Assembly (NCBI GenBank): GCA_000696115.1
Contig: JJOH01000001.1
Coordinates: 186,001-250,000, forward strand
Origin: Streptomyces olindensis
GTDB taxonomy: Bacteria > Actinomycetota > Actinomycetes > Streptomycetales > Streptomycetaceae
Length of the DNA stretch: 64,000 nt
Direction: 5' to 3'
Shown here: piece after piece, positions 16,979-25,393 of the stretch
Layout: each line of letters starts with the position of its first letter
Position numbering within the stretch: position 1 is the stretch's first letter
The notes under the pieces: generated by a model
Database searches by the model: none
Told to the model about the DNA's origin: nothing
Seen by the model: the letters and a program-made list of their open reading frames with translations, nothing else
Position numbers and translations under genes: made by a program

Positions 16979-18415
16979 ATGGCGGATTCATGGGTCAATT
17001 CGTGGGTCAACTCGTGGGTCGACTCGGCGGAGCGGATCGGGTCCGACCTGCATCTGGAGCTGACCGGTCCGGGCGGTCGGCGCGCGGCGCTGATCCGGGC
17101 CCTGCGCGAGGCCGTGCGCAGCGGGCGGCTCGCCCCGGGCACGCGGCTGCCGCCGTACCGCTCGCTCGCCGCCGACCTCGGCATGGCGCGCAACACCGTC
17201 GCCGACGCGTACGCCGAACTCGTCGCGGAGGGCTGGCTGACCGCCCGGCAGGGCTCGGGCACGCGGGTCGCGGAGCGGGCGGAACCGCTGCGGCCCGCCG
17301 CCCGCGTGCCCAAGAAGTCACCTCCACGCGCGCGTGGCCCCCGGCACGACCTGATGCAGGGCACCCCGGACACCTCGGCGTTCCCGCGCGCCGCCTGGCT
17401 GGCCTCCTACCGCAGGGCGCTGCAGCAGGCGCCCAACGAGGTGTTCGGGCCGGGCGACCCCGCCGGCCGGGTCGAGCTGCGGGAGGCGCTCACCGAGTAC
17501 CTGGCCCGCGCGCGGGGCGTGCGGACCGAGCCCGGCAGGATCGTGATCTGCTCGGGCTTCGCGCACGCGCTGCGGCTGCTGTTCGGCGGGGGCGTCCTGC
17601 GCGGGCCCCTCGCGGTGGAGGCGTACGGGCTCGGGTTCCACCGGGAGGTCCTCGCCGCCGCCGGTGTGCGGACCGTGCCGCTGCCCCTCGACGAACACGG
17701 CGCCCGGGTCGACCGGTTGGGGCGCGAGCGGTCCGTGCTGCTCACGCCGGCGCACCAGTTCCCGACCGGCGGCCCGCTGCACCCCGCACGCCGGGCCGCC
17801 GTCGTCGACTGGGCACGCGCGCGGGACGGGCTGGTCCTGGAGGACGACTACGACGGGGAGTTCCGCTACGACCGCAAGCCCGTCGGCGCCGTCCAGGGGC
17901 TCGACCCCGAGCGCGTGATCCACATCGGCTCGGTCAGCAAGAGCCTGTCGCCGGCGGTGCGGCTGGGCTGGATGGTCCTCCCGGAGCGGTACGTCGACGC
18001 CGTGCGGGCCACCAAGGGGGAACGGGAGGCGTGGTCGAGCGTGCTCGACCAGCTGTGCCTGGCGGACTTCCTCACGTCGGGGTCGTACGACCGGCACGTA
18101 CGGCGGATGCGGCAGCGGTACCGGGGCCGCCGGGACCGGCTCGTCACGGCGCTCGCCGAGCACGCGCCGCACATCGAGGTCACCGGGGTCGCGGCCGGGC
18201 TGCACGCGGTACTGCGGCTGCCGCCCGGCACCGAGTCGTCGGCGGTCAAGGCCGCGGCGTGGCAGGGCATCGCCCTCGACGGCCTGGCCGCGTTCCGGCA
18301 CCCGGAGACCGACATGCCGGCGGTCGACGGCCTCGTCGTCGGGTACGCGACGCCCTCCGAGCACGCCTACGGGCCGGCCTTGGAGGCGCTGTGCGGTGCA
18401 TTGCCGCCGCCGTGA
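16979..18415 (+). CDS. MocR/PdxR-type GntR regulator with aminotransferase domain
   Basis: A 478-residue fusion: winged helix (about 30-95, with TRLPPYRSLAADLGMARNTV and GWLTARQGSGTRV) joined to a fold-type I aminotransferase domain (about 130-470). SVSKSLSPAVRLGW supplies the PLP lysine (Lys321), and LEDDYDGEFRYDR is typical of the family. Such proteins sense PLP or an amino-acid-like ligand. The N-terminus has three SWVN/D units encoded by 12-bp repeats (about 16985-17024), so the true start may lie further in. It is divergent from the AhpD-like gene, its likely target. Confidence 0.92.
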   Translation: MADSWVNSWVNSWVDSAERIGSDLHLELTGPGGRRAALIRALREAVRSGRLAPGTRLPPYRSLAADLGMARNTVADAYAELVAEGWLTARQGSGTRVAERAEPLRPAARVPKKSPPRARGPRHDLMQGTPDTSAFPRAAWLASYRRALQQAPNEVFGPGDPAGRVELREALTEYLARARGVRTEPGRIVICSGFAHALRLLFGGGVLRGPLAVEAYGLGFHREVLAAAGVRTVPLPLDEHGARVDRLGRERSVLLTPAHQFPTGGPLHPARRAAVVDWARARDGLVLEDDYDGEFRYDRKPVGAVQGLDPERVIHIGSVSKSLSPAVRLGWMVLPERYVDAVRATKGEREAWSSVLDQLCLADFLTSGSYDRHVRRMRQRYRGRRDRLVTALAEHAPHIEVTGVAAGLHAVLRLPPGTESSAVKAAAWQGIALDGLAAFRHPETDMPAVDGLVVGYATPSEHAYGPALEALCGALPPP

Positions 18416-18432
18416 CCGGCCCATGAAACAAC

Positions 18433-18472
18433 GGGGCTACGGGAGGCTACGGGGAGCTACGGGGGGCTACGG
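18433..18472. repeat. 10-bp tandem repeat at the 3' end of the DUF574 gene
   Basis: Four units of GGGGCTACGG or one-base variants (phases at 18433, 18443, 18453 and 18463). On the minus strand each unit carries TAG, and the first one read is the stop codon of the DUF574 methyltransferase. The repeat fills most of the 51-bp gap between convergent genes. Confidence 0.9.
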
Positions 18473-19282
18473 CTTGCGCCCCACCGCCCCGTACCCGGGG
18501 ATCACCCCGTCGTCCTGCCCGGGCACGGTCTCGCCCAGCTCCGGGTGCCAGCGGTGGGGCACCTCGACGCCGGGCTCGACGAGGTCGAGGCCGTCGAAGA
18601 AGCGGGTGAACTCCGCGCGGGAGCGCAGGGCCAGGGTGACGCCGGCGGCACGGAGCCTCTCCGTGGCCGCCTTCGACTCCTCCGGGGTGAAGTCGGCCGT
18701 CGCGTGGGTGATCACCAGGTGGCTGCCGGAGGGCAGTTCGGCGAGCAGCCGGCCGACCAGTTCGTGCGCGCCGTCCTCGTCGGGGACGAAGTGCAGCAGC
18801 GCGATCAGCGACAGCGCGACGGGCCGGGTGAAGTCCAGGACCTTCCTGGCGCCCTCCAGGATGGCGTCCGGGTCGCGGACGTCGGCCTGGAGGTACTCGG
18901 TCGCGCCCTCGTCCGTGCCGCGCAGCAGGGCCGCCGCGTGGGCCAGCACGATGGGGTCGTTGTCGCAGTAGACGACTCGGGCGTCGGGGGCGATCTCCTG
19001 GGCGACCTGGTGGAGGTTGGGCTCGGTCGGGATGCCCGTGCCGATGTCCAGGAACTGCCGTACGCCGTTGCGGGCCAGCCAGCGCGTGGCCCGGTGCATG
19101 AACGCGCGGTTGACGCGGGCCATCACCGGCACCCTGGGGTCGAGGCCGAGCATCTGACGGCCCATTTCCTCGTCGACCGGGTAGTTGTCCTTCCCGCCGA
19201 GGTACCAGTCGTACATGCGCGCGGGATGGGGTCTGGTCGTGTCGATCCTGACGGCCGACGTGGGGTCGTCCTGCCCGGTCAT
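18467..19282 (-). CDS. DUF574 family SAM-dependent methyltransferase
   Basis: A 271-residue member of the actinobacterial DUF574/PF04672 family. Visible blocks are PHPARMYDWYLGGKDNYPVD (family signature near residue 20), FLDIGTGIPTEPNLHQVA (SAM binding), VVYCDNDPIVL and the GVEVPHRWHPE region near the end. The substrate is unknown. Streptomycetes carry many paralogues, often beside XRE/DUF397 regulators as here. The ATG at 19282 has GGAG 7-8 bases upstream and is preferred over an in-frame start 21 bp earlier. Confidence 0.88.
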   Translation of the reverse strand: MTGQDDPTSAVRIDTTRPHPARMYDWYLGGKDNYPVDEEMGRQMLGLDPRVPVMARVNRAFMHRATRWLARNGVRQFLDIGTGIPTEPNLHQVAQEIAPDARVVYCDNDPIVLAHAAALLRGTDEGATEYLQADVRDPDAILEGARKVLDFTRPVALSLIALLHFVPDEDGAHELVGRLLAELPSGSHLVITHATADFTPEESKAATERLRAAGVTLALRSRAEFTRFFDGLDLVEPGVEVPHRWHPELGETVPGQDDGVIPGYGAVGRKP

Positions 19283-19341
19283 GAGGCACTCCGTAAGACA
19301 CAAAAGGTGGTCAATTCAGCACCAGCGATTCAGTACGAGCG

Positions 19342-19367
19342 ATAGAGGTCGAGTCATAGAGGTCGAG
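19342..19367. repeat. 14-bp-period direct repeat upstream of the DUF574 gene
   Basis: ATAGAGGTCGAG occurs twice (19342-19353 and 19356-19367). It lies in the 105-bp gap between the DUF397 stop and the DUF574 start, 60-85 bp upstream of the latter. Same-face spacing of about 1.3 turns fits a regulator site or -35 overlap; function unproven. Confidence 0.5.
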
Positions 19368-19387
19368 CGAGAGCAACGGCGAGCACG

Positions 19388-19642
19388 TCAGGACAGCAGG
19401 AAGTCCGCCTCCCCCGCCTTCGCCCCTTCGATGAAGGCGGTCATCTCGGCGGTGGTGTAGATCAGCGCCGGACCGTCCGGGTCGGTGGACTGACGGACGG
19501 CGATCCGGCCGTCGGCGAGCTTCATCGCCTCCAGGCAGTTGCCTCCGTTCCCGCCGCTCCACGGCTTGTGCCAGCCTTCACTGCCCAAGTCACGCGCGGG
19601 CATGCCGTTGTAGACGTGTTTGCGCGGCTTGATGCGATCCAT
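19388..19642 (-). CDS. DUF397 domain protein
   Basis: An 84-residue small protein of the DUF397 family (W-KPWSGGNGGNCLEAMKLADG, then RIAVRQSTDPDGPALIYT and a Phe/Ile-rich C-terminal helix). DUF397 proteins pair with XRE-DUF5753 regulators in streptomycetes (whiJ-like loci), where they are thought to modulate the regulator during differentiation. Its ATG follows the TGA of the upstream XRE gene with no gap, so translation is coupled. The N-terminal 20 residues are longer than in many relatives. Confidence 0.9.
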   Translation of the reverse strand: MDRIKPRKHVYNGMPARDLGSEGWHKPWSGGNGGNCLEAMKLADGRIAVRQSTDPDGPALIYTTAEMTAFIEGAKAGEADFLLS

Positions 19643-20503
19643 TCACAGCTCCTTGCGGAGATCCCCGAGGATCTCCTTCGTGCGATGTGCCGTAGCGGCC
19701 TGTGCCGCCATGCGGTCCATGACCTCGAGGTGGGTCGCCACCTCGGCGCGCGCGTCGAGGTAGACCGCGCCGGTCAGGTACTCGCTGTAGACCATGTCCG
19801 GCAGTTCGGGCATGGCGAATCGGAACAGCACGAACGGCCCGTACGTGCCCGGGTGCGGCCCGTTGGCGAACGGCGCGACCTGCAGCGTGACGTTGGGCAG
19901 CTTCGTGGCCTCGAGCAGCTTGTCGATCTGGGCGCGCATCACCTCCGGCCCGCCGACCGGCCGCCGCAGCGCGGTCTCGTCCATCACGACCCACAGCCGG
20001 GGGGCGTCCTCGCGGGTGAGCAGGTCCTGGCGCCGCATGCGCAGGGCGACATGGCGCTCGATGTCCTCGGGGCTGGTCTGGCCGATGGCGCCGGAGCGGA
20101 GCACTCCGCGCGCGTACTCCTCGGTCTGCAACAGGCCGGGGACGAAGTGCGGTTCGTAGCTGCGGATGACGCTGGCCGCGCCCTCGAGGCTCACGTACAT
20201 CGAGAACCAGCCGGGCAGGATGTCGTGGAAGCGCTGCCACCAGCCGGGTTTGTTCGCTTCCTCGGCCAGCTGGACGAAGGCGTCGGCCTCCTCGTCGCAG
20301 ATTCCGTAGGCCTTCAAAAGCAGCTGCAGGTACGGGATTTTGAACGCGACCTCGGCCATCTCCATACGGCGGACCGTGGCGGGGGCGACGCGGAGGATGC
20401 GGGCGGCCTCCTCGCGCTTCATCCCGGCGCGTTCCCGCAGGTCCAGCAGGCGCCGACCGAGGACGACCTGCCCGACAGTCGGCGCGGACCGCGGTTCGCT
20501 CAC
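19643..20503 (-). CDS. XRE family helix-turn-helix regulator with DUF5753 domain
   Basis: A 286-residue regulator. The HTH is in residues 12-66 (LGRRLLDLRERAGMKREEAA, then VAPATVRRMEMAEV). DUF5753 follows, with the hallmark VPGLLQTEEYAR and NVTLQVAPFANGPHPG. The GTG at 20503 is chosen for the GGTGGAGGTGGAG just upstream, although the frame is open much further. It is co-transcribed with DUF397 and divergent from an ATPase-like gene. Members such as WhiJ act in development by binding their own regions; the TTCGAA array upstream is a candidate site. Confidence 0.92.
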   Translation of the reverse strand: MSEPRSAPTVGQVVLGRRLLDLRERAGMKREEAARILRVAPATVRRMEMAEVAFKIPYLQLLLKAYGICDEEADAFVQLAEEANKPGWWQRFHDILPGWFSMYVSLEGAASVIRSYEPHFVPGLLQTEEYARGVLRSGAIGQTSPEDIERHVALRMRRQDLLTREDAPRLWVVMDETALRRPVGGPEVMRAQIDKLLEATKLPNVTLQVAPFANGPHPGTYGPFVLFRFAMPELPDMVYSEYLTGAVYLDARAEVATHLEVMDRMAAQAATAHRTKEILGDLRKEL

Positions 20504-20569
20504 GCTCCACCTCCACCAAGAGTTCTGACGAGCCGGCCACAAAAGAACGCTGACAGCCCTGCGGCGCCA

Positions 20570-20626
20570 TTCGAAGACCTTTTCGAAGAGTCGATCCGAA
20601 CAGAGGTTTTCGAACGAATCTTCGAC
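20570..20626. promoter_or_regulatory. TTCGAA repeat array in a divergent promoter region
   Basis: TTCGAA occurs at 20570, 20582 and 20609, and TTCGAC at 20621. The spacing is exactly 12 bp within each of two pairs. The region is AT-richer than its surroundings. It sits between the XRE gene (start 20503) and the ATPase-like gene (start about 20757) and is the best candidate operator of the XRE protein. The rest of the 253-bp gap holds the promoter described next. Confidence 0.5.
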
Positions 20627-20720
20627 GATCTCAACTGGCGCCGCGCGGGGTGCTGTTGCGAGCAGTGTGCCACGGCCTTCCAGACCGTCACACAGCACTC
20701 TGCAATTTTCAGAGTGACAC

Positions 20721-20749
20721 TTGCCAAGTGTTCTCGGCGGGGCGATAGT
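20721..20749 (+). promoter_or_regulatory. Sigma-70-type promoter of the ATPase-like gene
   Basis: TTGCCA (20721-20726), a 17-bp spacer and GATAGT (20744-20749) match the vegetative consensus closely. The expected transcription start falls at about 20756-20757, on the GTG codon, suggesting a leaderless message. Confidence 0.6.
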
Positions 20750-20756
20750 GGCAAGC

Positions 20757-21401
20757 GTGATTCCGTCCGCGCCCTTAGGAACAGACGCCGCCGCAGGCCT
20801 TTCCGGCCTCGGTGCCGGAGACGGTCCCCTCGGGGCCGCCGCCGAGCGCCGGTTCCGTTTCGAGCTGGCCGCACATCCGGGTTCCCCCGCACAGGCCAGA
20901 CGGCTGACGCGGGCCCGGCTGACCGGCTGGTCGGTGTGCGAGGACACGTGCGACAGCGCGGCCCTGGTGGTGTCCGAACTGGTCACCAACGCCATCGTGC
21001 ACACGGCGAGCACGCACATAGTGTGCGAACTGCACGACGGCGACGACTTGGTGCGGATAGCCGTGCGCGACGAGGGCTGCGCCCCGGACCAGCCGCACGC
21101 CGCCGCCCGGACCCGGCCCGAGGAGGAGCACGGGAGGGGACTGCTTCTCGTCGACGCCCTCTGCCATGCCTGGGGGGCTCACGAACACGGCCCCGGGCTG
21201 CTGGTCTGGGCCGAGCTGCCGCGCACGGCGGACGCTCCGCAGGATCCCGCCGAGCCCCGGAACGACCTGGGCTGGGGCACCCGCCCGAAGCCTGGTCCGT
21301 CCGACGACTCGGGCGACCCGGACCGGAACCGGGGGCGCGAGGCGCGGGCCGCCTCGGAGGTCCCGGCTCAGGAGCGACGCCGAGAGCGGGGGCCGGCGTG
21401 A
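20757..21401 (+). CDS. HATPase_c anti-sigma-factor-like ATP-binding protein
   Basis: A 214-residue protein with a GHKL-type ATPase fold: ALVVSELVTNAIVHT (N box, Asn), VRDEGCAPDQP (G1) and EEEHGRGLLLVDALCHAWG (G2). Stand-alone domains of this kind in streptomycetes (AbaA-ORF/RsbW relatives) act as kinases or as binding proteins for sigma-factor partners. The last 55 residues are Pro/Asp/Arg-rich and probably disordered. The GTG at 20757 fits the promoter as a leaderless start; a GTG at 20748 is an alternative. It is divergent from the XRE/DUF397 pair, a layout like the abaA/whiJ family loci. Confidence 0.87.
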   Translation: MIPSAPLGTDAAAGLSGLGAGDGPLGAAAERRFRFELAAHPGSPAQARRLTRARLTGWSVCEDTCDSAALVVSELVTNAIVHTASTHIVCELHDGDDLVRIAVRDEGCAPDQPHAAARTRPEEEHGRGLLLVDALCHAWGAHEHGPGLLVWAELPRTADAPQDPAEPRNDLGWGTRPKPGPSDDSGDPDRNRGREARAASEVPAQERRRERGPA

Positions 21402-21832
21402 GGCCCGGCCCCGGTGGCCGCGTGCTGAACCTGGACACCCTGGCCCGCCTCCGGCGCGGGCTGCGCACGCCGGGCCCTGCCCTGCGCCTGCCGGTGCCCG
21501 AGGGCATGACCGCCCCGCTCGGCTGCGACGCGGTCGCGGTGCCCGCCCGTTTCGGCCCGCTGGTCATGCCTCGGCTGCCCCGTGTCGGCTGTGTCTACGC
21601 CGACGGGACGACCTGGTGGTGGCTGGTGCCGTCGGACTCCGACCACGCCCTGGAGTGGCCGAACCCCGCGCGCTACGCCACCGGCGCGGTCGTCCCGGAC
21701 GCCCCGGAGCTCCCCGACCTGATCCACCGCCCTGACGGCAGGCTTCCGTACACCCCGCCGATCCCCCTGTACCTGGCCCTGTGCCGGGTGACCGGGACGT
21801 CTCCGGCCTGGTCGCGGTCGGTCAGCGCGTAG
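21398..21832 (+). CDS. Hypothetical protein coupled to the ATPase-like gene
   Basis: A 144-residue protein of no recognised domain. It overlaps the upstream gene by four bases (GTGA), which indicates translational coupling and fixes the start. The sequence is rich in Pro, Trp and Leu, with GCVYADGTTWWWLVPSDSDHALEWP in the centre and an aromatic/hydrophobic C-terminus, and has no signal peptide or membrane helix. Similar small genes follow ATPase-like genes in other streptomycete loci, so it may be the partner of that protein; this is inference. Its stop lies in a tandem repeat. Confidence 0.7.
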   Translation: MRPGPGGRVLNLDTLARLRRGLRTPGPALRLPVPEGMTAPLGCDAVAVPARFGPLVMPRLPRVGCVYADGTTWWWLVPSDSDHALEWPNPARYATGAVVPDAPELPDLIHRPDGRLPYTPPIPLYLALCRVTGTSPAWSRSVSA

Positions 21833-21895
21833 GGGCCCGGAGCGACGTGCGCGTAGGGCCCGGCACGACGTACGCGGAGCGGCCTGGAACGACGT
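21825..21895. repeat. 24-bp imperfect tandem repeat spanning a stop codon
   Basis: Three head-to-tail copies, each ending in CGACGT (21825-21848, 21849-21871, 21872-21895). The first starts GCGCGTAGGGGCCCGG and contains the stop codon of the preceding gene. Confidence 0.8.
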
Positions 21896-22282
21896 AAGGG
21901 CATGGGCCGACCGGCCGGTACGCGAGACCTGAGCAGCACGTCAGCACCAACAGCGGCACCAACAGCGGCAGCGGCAGCGGCAGCGGCAGCGGCAGCGGCA
22001 GCGGTAACGCAAGCGGCAGCGGCCGCACCGCGCTCCAGGCCGCCCCCTGCACGCACTCCGGCGCGCACCCCCGCGCACGGCGCCGCAGCCGGACCCGGCG
22101 GGGCATGGACGCCGCTCCCCCGCACCACCACCCCACGACTCCGCGCCGTTCCGTGTGGCCTTCGGCCGGGTCGTGCGCCCGCGCGCATCCGGCGCCCCGG
22201 GCTGCGCCCTGCCCGGGCGGGCACCGCACCGCAATAGTGACCGTTCATCCAAGAACGGGCCACGAGCGGAGGTCGGTCGACG
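21896..22282. other. Intergenic region with (GGCAGC)6 hexamer tract
   Basis: There is no credible gene in this stretch. Six exact GGCAGC units run from 21967 to 22002, with imperfect flanking units to about 22020. Open frames over it encode poly-Ala or Gly-Ser runs and lack start signals. The last 60 bases hold the GGAGGT ribosome binding site of the ABC transporter gene. Confidence 0.7.
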
Positions 22283-24256
22283 GTGGCGAAGAAGCGGACC
22301 GCGCCGGAGGTGTCCGAGTCGGAGCGGCTGCTCTTCGGCGGGCCGCTGCGCTACGACATGGGCTGGAACCAGCACGCCGACGCGTTCCTGGAGCTGAACT
22401 TCCGTGCCATGATCACGCGGCTGCCGTCCCTGCTGGCGTCCAGCCTCCGGCTCGCCCGGCAGGCCGACCGGGGCGCCGCGCGGATCGTCCTGGCCGCCGA
22501 GGCGGGCCGGGGCGTGGCGCAGGCGGTCAGCCTGCTCGCGGTGAACAGCGTGCTGGCCCGGCTGATGGGCGGCGGCCCCCTCGAGGACCGGCTGCGCGGA
22601 GCCGTCCCCGCGCTGGTCACGGTGGCCGTCGTCATGCTGCTCGCGGCCCTGCTGCGGGCCGCGAGCACGTATGCCACCGGCCGCCTGGAGCCGAAGGTGG
22701 AGCGGGTCGCGACCGAGCAGTACCTGGAGCGGGCCGCGGCCGTGGAGCTGGCCGCGATCGAGGACCACGCCTTTCACAAGCTGCTGGACACCGCCCAGTA
22801 CGGCGCCGCCTCCGCCCGACGCATGATCGCGTACGGCACACGTGTGATCAACGCGATGATCTCGCTGGTCGCGGCCGCCGGCGTGCTGACCGTGCTGCAC
22901 CCCGCCCTGCTGCCGCTGCTGGTCACGATGACGCTGCCGAGCGCCTGGAGCGCGCTGACCGTCGCCCGGCGGCGCTACGAGTCCTTCCACGCCTGGGTAC
23001 AGCACGCGCGCGCCGGACGGCTGCTCGGCAACCTGCTCATCGAGCCCGAGGCGGCCCCAGAGATCCGGGTGCACGGGGTGGGATCGTTCCTGCTGCGGCA
23101 CTTCCGCGCGATGTCGGAGACGGCGGAGGCCGAGCAGGCCCGCCTCGCCCGGCTGGCCGCCCGCACCGGTCTGATCGCGGCGGCGTGGACGGGCCTGGCG
23201 ACGGTGGCGACGTACGCGACGCTCGGCGGGCTGCTGCTGGCGGGGGCGATGGCCCTGTCGGTGGCGGGTACGGCCGTGATCGCGATCCGGACCGGTTCGC
23301 AGAGCCTCGACACGCTCGTGGTGGAGGTCAACGCGCTGCACGAGGAGGCGCTGTTCGTCGGCGACCTGCACCGGCTGTACTCGGAGGCGGCACAGCGGGC
23401 GATCCCCGAGGGCGGCCGGCCCCTGCCGGAGAACCCGCGGGAGATCCGCTTCGAGAACGTCACGTTCCGCTACCCGGGCGACGCCGCGCGCCCCGCCCTC
23501 GACGACGTGACCCTCATCCTCCCGCTGGGCCGGATCGTGGCGCTGGTCGGGGAGAACGGCTCCGGCAAGACGACCCTGGTCAAGCTGCTCGCCGGGCTCT
23601 ACACCCCGGAGAAGGGGCGGATCCTGTGGGACGACGTGGACGCGGCGACCGCCGACCGGCACCTGCTGGCCGAGCGGATCGCGATGGTGGCGCAGGACTT
23701 CAAGAGGTGGCCGTTCACGGCCCGGGTGAACGTCGCCCTGGGGCGTACGTCGGCGCCCGTGTGCGAGGAGCGGCTGGCCGCGTCGATCGCCGAGGCCGGG
23801 GCGGAGACGGTGGTCGCCGACCTGCCGCGCGGGCTGGACACGCTGCTGGCCCGCAACTTCAGCGGCGGTCACGAACTGTCGGGCGGCCAGTGGCAGCGGC
23901 TCGGCATCGCCCGGGCGGCCTACCGCAGGGGCCGCATCCTGATCGTGGACGAGCCGACGGCGGCCCTGGACGCCCGGGCCGAGCTGGAGGTCTTCGAGCG
24001 GATCCGCGCCCTGGCCGACAGCGGCCAGACGGTCGTGCTGATCACGCACCGGCTGGCGTCCGTGCGCCACGCGGACCTGGTGCACGTCCTGGACCAGGGG
24101 CGGCTCGTGGAGTCCGGGACGCCGGAGGAGCTGCTCGCCACCGGCGGGCTCTACGCCGAGCTGTACGCGCTCCAGGCGGAGCAGTTCGCCAAGGCCCCCA
24201 CGCCGGTCACGCCGGCCGCGCCGGTCCCGAAGGTGCCGGCGCCGAAGGCGGGCTGA
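22283..24256 (+). CDS. ABC transporter, fused membrane and ATPase domains (exporter type)
   Basis: A 657-residue half-transporter. Residues 60-350 form the membrane domain with about six hydrophobic segments. Residues 385-640 form the nucleotide-binding domain: Walker A LVGENGSGKTTLVKLLAG, Q-loop AMVAQDFKRWPF, signature LSGGQWQRLGIARA, Walker B ILIVDEPTAALD and switch LITHRLASV. It should act as a homodimer or with a partner. The substrate is unknown; B-family exporters carry lipids, peptides or drugs. The GTG at 22283 follows GGAGGT. The acidic/Lys-rich first 25 residues are cytosolic. Confidence 0.92.
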   Translation: MAKKRTAPEVSESERLLFGGPLRYDMGWNQHADAFLELNFRAMITRLPSLLASSLRLARQADRGAARIVLAAEAGRGVAQAVSLLAVNSVLARLMGGGPLEDRLRGAVPALVTVAVVMLLAALLRAASTYATGRLEPKVERVATEQYLERAAAVELAAIEDHAFHKLLDTAQYGAASARRMIAYGTRVINAMISLVAAAGVLTVLHPALLPLLVTMTLPSAWSALTVARRRYESFHAWVQHARAGRLLGNLLIEPEAAPEIRVHGVGSFLLRHFRAMSETAEAEQARLARLAARTGLIAAAWTGLATVATYATLGGLLLAGAMALSVAGTAVIAIRTGSQSLDTLVVEVNALHEEALFVGDLHRLYSEAAQRAIPEGGRPLPENPREIRFENVTFRYPGDAARPALDDVTLILPLGRIVALVGENGSGKTTLVKLLAGLYTPEKGRILWDDVDAATADRHLLAERIAMVAQDFKRWPFTARVNVALGRTSAPVCEERLAASIAEAGAETVVADLPRGLDTLLARNFSGGHELSGGQWQRLGIARAAYRRGRILIVDEPTAALDARAELEVFERIRALADSGQTVVLITHRLASVRHADLVHVLDQGRLVESGTPEELLATGGLYAELYALQAEQFAKAPTPVTPAAPVPKVPAPKAG

Positions 24257-24265
24257 GCCGGCACG

Positions 24266-24448
24266 TCACGCCGTGGCGTCGGCACCGTCCCCGCTGCGCA
24301 CGATCACCAGGAACATGTCCGTCGCGAGATCCATGACGACCTCGGCAGGCAGGCCCTCCAGACGCCGCGCCTGCGCGAACTCCTCCGCCGGCCAGGAGCC
24401 ACGTGGCCCACCGGCGGGAAAGCGCTCGAGCACCGTTCGCCCGTTCAC
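24266..24448 (-). CDS. Small hypothetical protein
   Basis: A 60-residue protein with no known domain. GGAGGTG is well placed before the GTG at 24448, which supports a real gene. The second half (EGLPAEVVMDLATDMFLVIVRSG) is amphipathic and helical. The sequence resembles small streptomycete proteins seen beside regulators, but I cannot assign a family. It is convergent with the ABC transporter, 9 bp between stops. Upstream, 24449-24603 contains AT-rich stretches but no promoter I could fix. Confidence 0.6.
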   Translation of the reverse strand: MNGRTVLERFPAGGPRGSWPAEEFAQARRLEGLPAEVVMDLATDMFLVIVRSGDGADATA

Positions 24449-24603
24449 CCTGCACCTCCATGTAGCGCTGTACTCGTAGAGTTAAACGCCAACCATGGGG
24501 TGAACGGCTCGCGAAGTGACGGTTCTGAGACGTAGTTGACACGCGTTCACCGTCAAGTGTGAGCAAACTCTCAGCCGCTTGGCTTATTTCCTCACTTTGC
24601 GTG

Positions 24604-25293
24604 TCAGTCATCGTACTCGTCGTGATAGCGGATGCGCTCACTTCCCGCAGGCGCCCCAAGAGCCGACGCGCGCCCCTTGGGCTCTTCCCACTCCTCCTGG
24701 CGGCCCAGTGCGGTGAGGTCGAGCAGGCTGGTGGTCGAGCCGAGGCCGTCGAGGCCGCGCTCGTACGTCGAGTACGTGTGGAAGATACGGTCGCGGTCCC
24801 GCAGGAAGCAGCTGAGGCCGGGCCGCTCGACGAGCTCGCCGTCGCGTTCGAGCGTCACCTCGAAGTCGCGGTTGAAGTCGCCGCCGTACGAGGAGTACCA
24901 GGGAACCGTCCAGCCCATCCGGGCCTTGAACGGCAGGATCTTCGGATACGGGGCCCGGGACACGGCCGCGAACGACGTGCTCCGCGCCGCGAGATGGGCG
25001 AGATGCCCGATTTGATCCAGGAATCCGGAGCAGCTGCGGCAGCCCGCGTCCCACTCCGGCGCGAACATGAAGTGGTAGACGACCAGCTGGAGCCGGCCGT
25101 CGAACAGATCGAGCAGGGTGGCTTTGCCGTCCCCGCCCTCGAAGACGTACTCCTCCTCGACCTCCACCATGGGCAGTCCGCGCCGCTCGGCATTGAGCGC
25201 GTCCCGCGCGCGGGTGACGGTCTTCTCCTTGACCAGCAGTTCCGCGCGCGCCGCGCGCCACTGCTCGCGCGAGACGATCTCCGGAAGCGACAT
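24604..25293 (-). CDS. DUF899 thioredoxin-like protein
   Basis: A 229-residue DUF899 protein, a thioredoxin-fold family of unknown role. The block AGCRSCSGFLDQIGHL contains a CxxC pair at the expected place, preceded by VYHFMFAPEWD and followed by AAVSRAPYPKILPFKARMGW. The C-terminal part (YERGLDGLGSTTSLLDLTALG) is also typical. The ATG at 25293 is chosen for AGGAGGG just upstream; 20 extra in-frame residues before it lack similarity. Confidence 0.88.
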   Translation of the reverse strand: MSLPEIVSREQWRAARAELLVKEKTVTRARDALNAERRGLPMVEVEEEYVFEGGDGKATLLDLFDGRLQLVVYHFMFAPEWDAGCRSCSGFLDQIGHLAHLAARSTSFAAVSRAPYPKILPFKARMGWTVPWYSSYGGDFNRDFEVTLERDGELVERPGLSCFLRDRDRIFHTYSTYERGLDGLGSTTSLLDLTALGRQEEWEEPKGRASALGAPAGSERIRYHDEYDD

Positions 25294-25393
25294 GGGCCCT
25301 CCTGTGACAACGGTCCGTCCGGGGTGGTGACCGGCGGGAGGCGCGGAACTCATCGCTGCCCGGGAAGATTCCTCGCGAGCGGTTTCCGGGGCG

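Noticed and set aside
20504..21019. Long upstream extension of the XRE regulator
   Set aside because: It crosses the divergent promoter and the coding start of the ATPase-like gene; the GTG at 20503 has a strong ribosome binding site.
21902..22237. Open frame rich in Ala over the GGCAGC repeat
   Set aside because: Low-complexity translation, no ribosome binding site, no conserved block; it is produced by the hexamer tract.
24530..24560. TTGACA-N18-TGAGCA on the + strand as a promoter
   Set aside because: No + strand gene follows; the next + gene is more than 2 kb away.
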